Shown here: one piece after another, positions 5,157 through 5,568 of the stretch
Layout: each line of letters opens with the position of its first letter
Position numbering within the stretch: position 1 is the first letter of the stretch
NCBI GenBank assembly: GCA_946615495.1
Contig: CAMOHY010000162.1
Span: forward strand, 1-5,568
Direction: 5' to 3'
Source: an uncultured Clostridia bacterium
GTDB taxonomy: Bacteria > Bacillota > Clostridia > Christensenellales > Aristaeellaceae
Length of the DNA: 5,568 nucleotides
Position numbers and translations under genes: made by a program
Notes under the pieces: generated by a model
The model's input: the letters and a program-made list of their open reading frames with translations, nothing else
The model's database searches: none
Told to the model about the DNA's origin: nothing

Positions 5157-5568
5157 ATGATTGAAATGGAGTGCACCTGCGTACAGAAGCGCCACAGCAT
5201 CCCCACGGAAGTGATCGAGGTATCGGACCACGCCATCGAAAAGGTGGGGGACATCCTGAAAGACTATCACCGTATTTTTATGGTGGCGGATGAAAACACC
5301 TACCGGGTGGCCGGAAAACGGGTGGAAGAGATTTTGAAAGAAAAAGGAAGCCTGTCCCATACTCTGGTGCTGCCCTCTCCCGCCCTGCCGAACGCGGAAA
5401 GCATCGGCAAGGTGCTCATGGAAGCGGGCCGGGACCGGGAAACATACGATATCAACGCCTGGTCCCTGAACCCGGATTATATCCTGGCCGTGGGCTCCGG
5501 CTCCATGAACGATACCTGCCGCATGGTCAGCTACCGGCTGGGCATTCCCTACGGCGTGGTGGGCACCG
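5157..5568 (+). CDS. sn-glycerol-1-phosphate dehydrogenase (EgsA/AraM)-like protein, N-terminal part
   Basis: An open frame of 137 codons that runs off the right edge; the full family length is roughly 350-430 residues. Known members reduce dihydroxyacetone phosphate to sn-glycerol 1-phosphate with NAD(P)H, and belong to the iron/zinc alcohol dehydrogenase-dehydroquinate synthase fold. Visible marks are a Cys-x-Cys...His-Ser-Ile-Pro start (6-16), ADENTYRVAG (44-53), and the nucleotide-binding AVGSGSMNDTCR at 111-122 followed by GIPYGVVGT (129-137). The family normally continues with an APSMDGY-like motif just past the window. The metal ligands lie outside the window and cannot be checked. The ATG has AAAGGAG at 5141-5147, nine bases upstream, and begins 22 nt after the previous stop, so it is the third operon gene. 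AraM of Bacillus sits in an arabinose operon, a precedent for a sugar context. The true substrate may differ. Confidence 0.8.
   Translation, partial: MIEMECTCVQKRHSIPTEVIEVSDHAIEKVGDILKDYHRIFMVADENTYRVAGKRVEEILKEKGSLSHTLVLPSPALPNAESIGKVLMEAGRDRETYDINAWSLNPDYILAVGSGSMNDTCRMVSYRLGIPYGVVGT

Noticed and set aside
3107..5254. A 715-codon open frame on the - strand across the dehydrogenase and second amidohydrolase genes
   Set aside because: It is antisense to three well-recognised proteins, has a low-complexity composition rich in His, Ala, Gly, Pro and Arg, and shows no domain. GC-rich codon bias produces such antisense frames.

Overview
The window reads as a chromosomal segment of a GC-rich Gram-positive bacterium. 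The best guess is the class Clostridia (Bacillota), a gut-type lineage. The reasons are strong Shine-Dalgarno sequences close to AGGAGG, use of ATG, GTG and TTG starts, sigma-A-type promoters, T-tract terminators, and closest-looking protein families that are common in clostridial genomes. The family or genus cannot be fixed from the sequence. All five genes lie on the + strand and look like one catabolic neighbourhood for a small hydroxylated or carbohydrate-like compound.

Layout: 1-40 holds a terminator-like hairpin that closes an upstream unit. 50-78 is a candidate promoter. 133-1674 encodes a 13-helix sodium:solute symporter. 1675-1867 is non-coding and rich in inverted repeats, ending in a nearly perfect 30-nt palindrome plus T-tract just before the next ribosome binding site. 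1868-2761 encodes a metal-dependent amidohydrolase of the ACMSD-like (Amidohydro_2) type. 2762-2834 is a strong intrinsic terminator with two possible 5' arms. 2878-2906 is a good promoter with an exact TATAAT. 2931-3007 is a foldable 5' leader. 3041-4246 encodes a zinc-type medium-chain dehydrogenase of the glucose dehydrogenase kind (TTG start). 4259-5134 encodes a second, diverged amidohydrolase that resembles the sugar-lactonase/2-pyrone-dicarboxylate lactonase group. 5157 to the window end is the N-terminal part of an sn-glycerol-1-phosphate dehydrogenase (EgsA/AraM)-like protein.

Working model (inference): the symporter imports a substrate with Na+. The medium-chain dehydrogenase oxidises a sugar or polyol, possibly to a lactone. 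The adjacent amidohydrolase would open that lactone, and the AraM-like dehydrogenase would handle a keto/hydroxy product or phosphate. The first amidohydrolase, in its own unit with the symporter, would act on the imported compound or an intermediate. The last three genes are spaced by 12 and 22 nt and almost certainly form an operon. The first two genes form a separately controlled unit. The substrate is unknown. I see no mobile element, CRISPR array, tRNA or rRNA.
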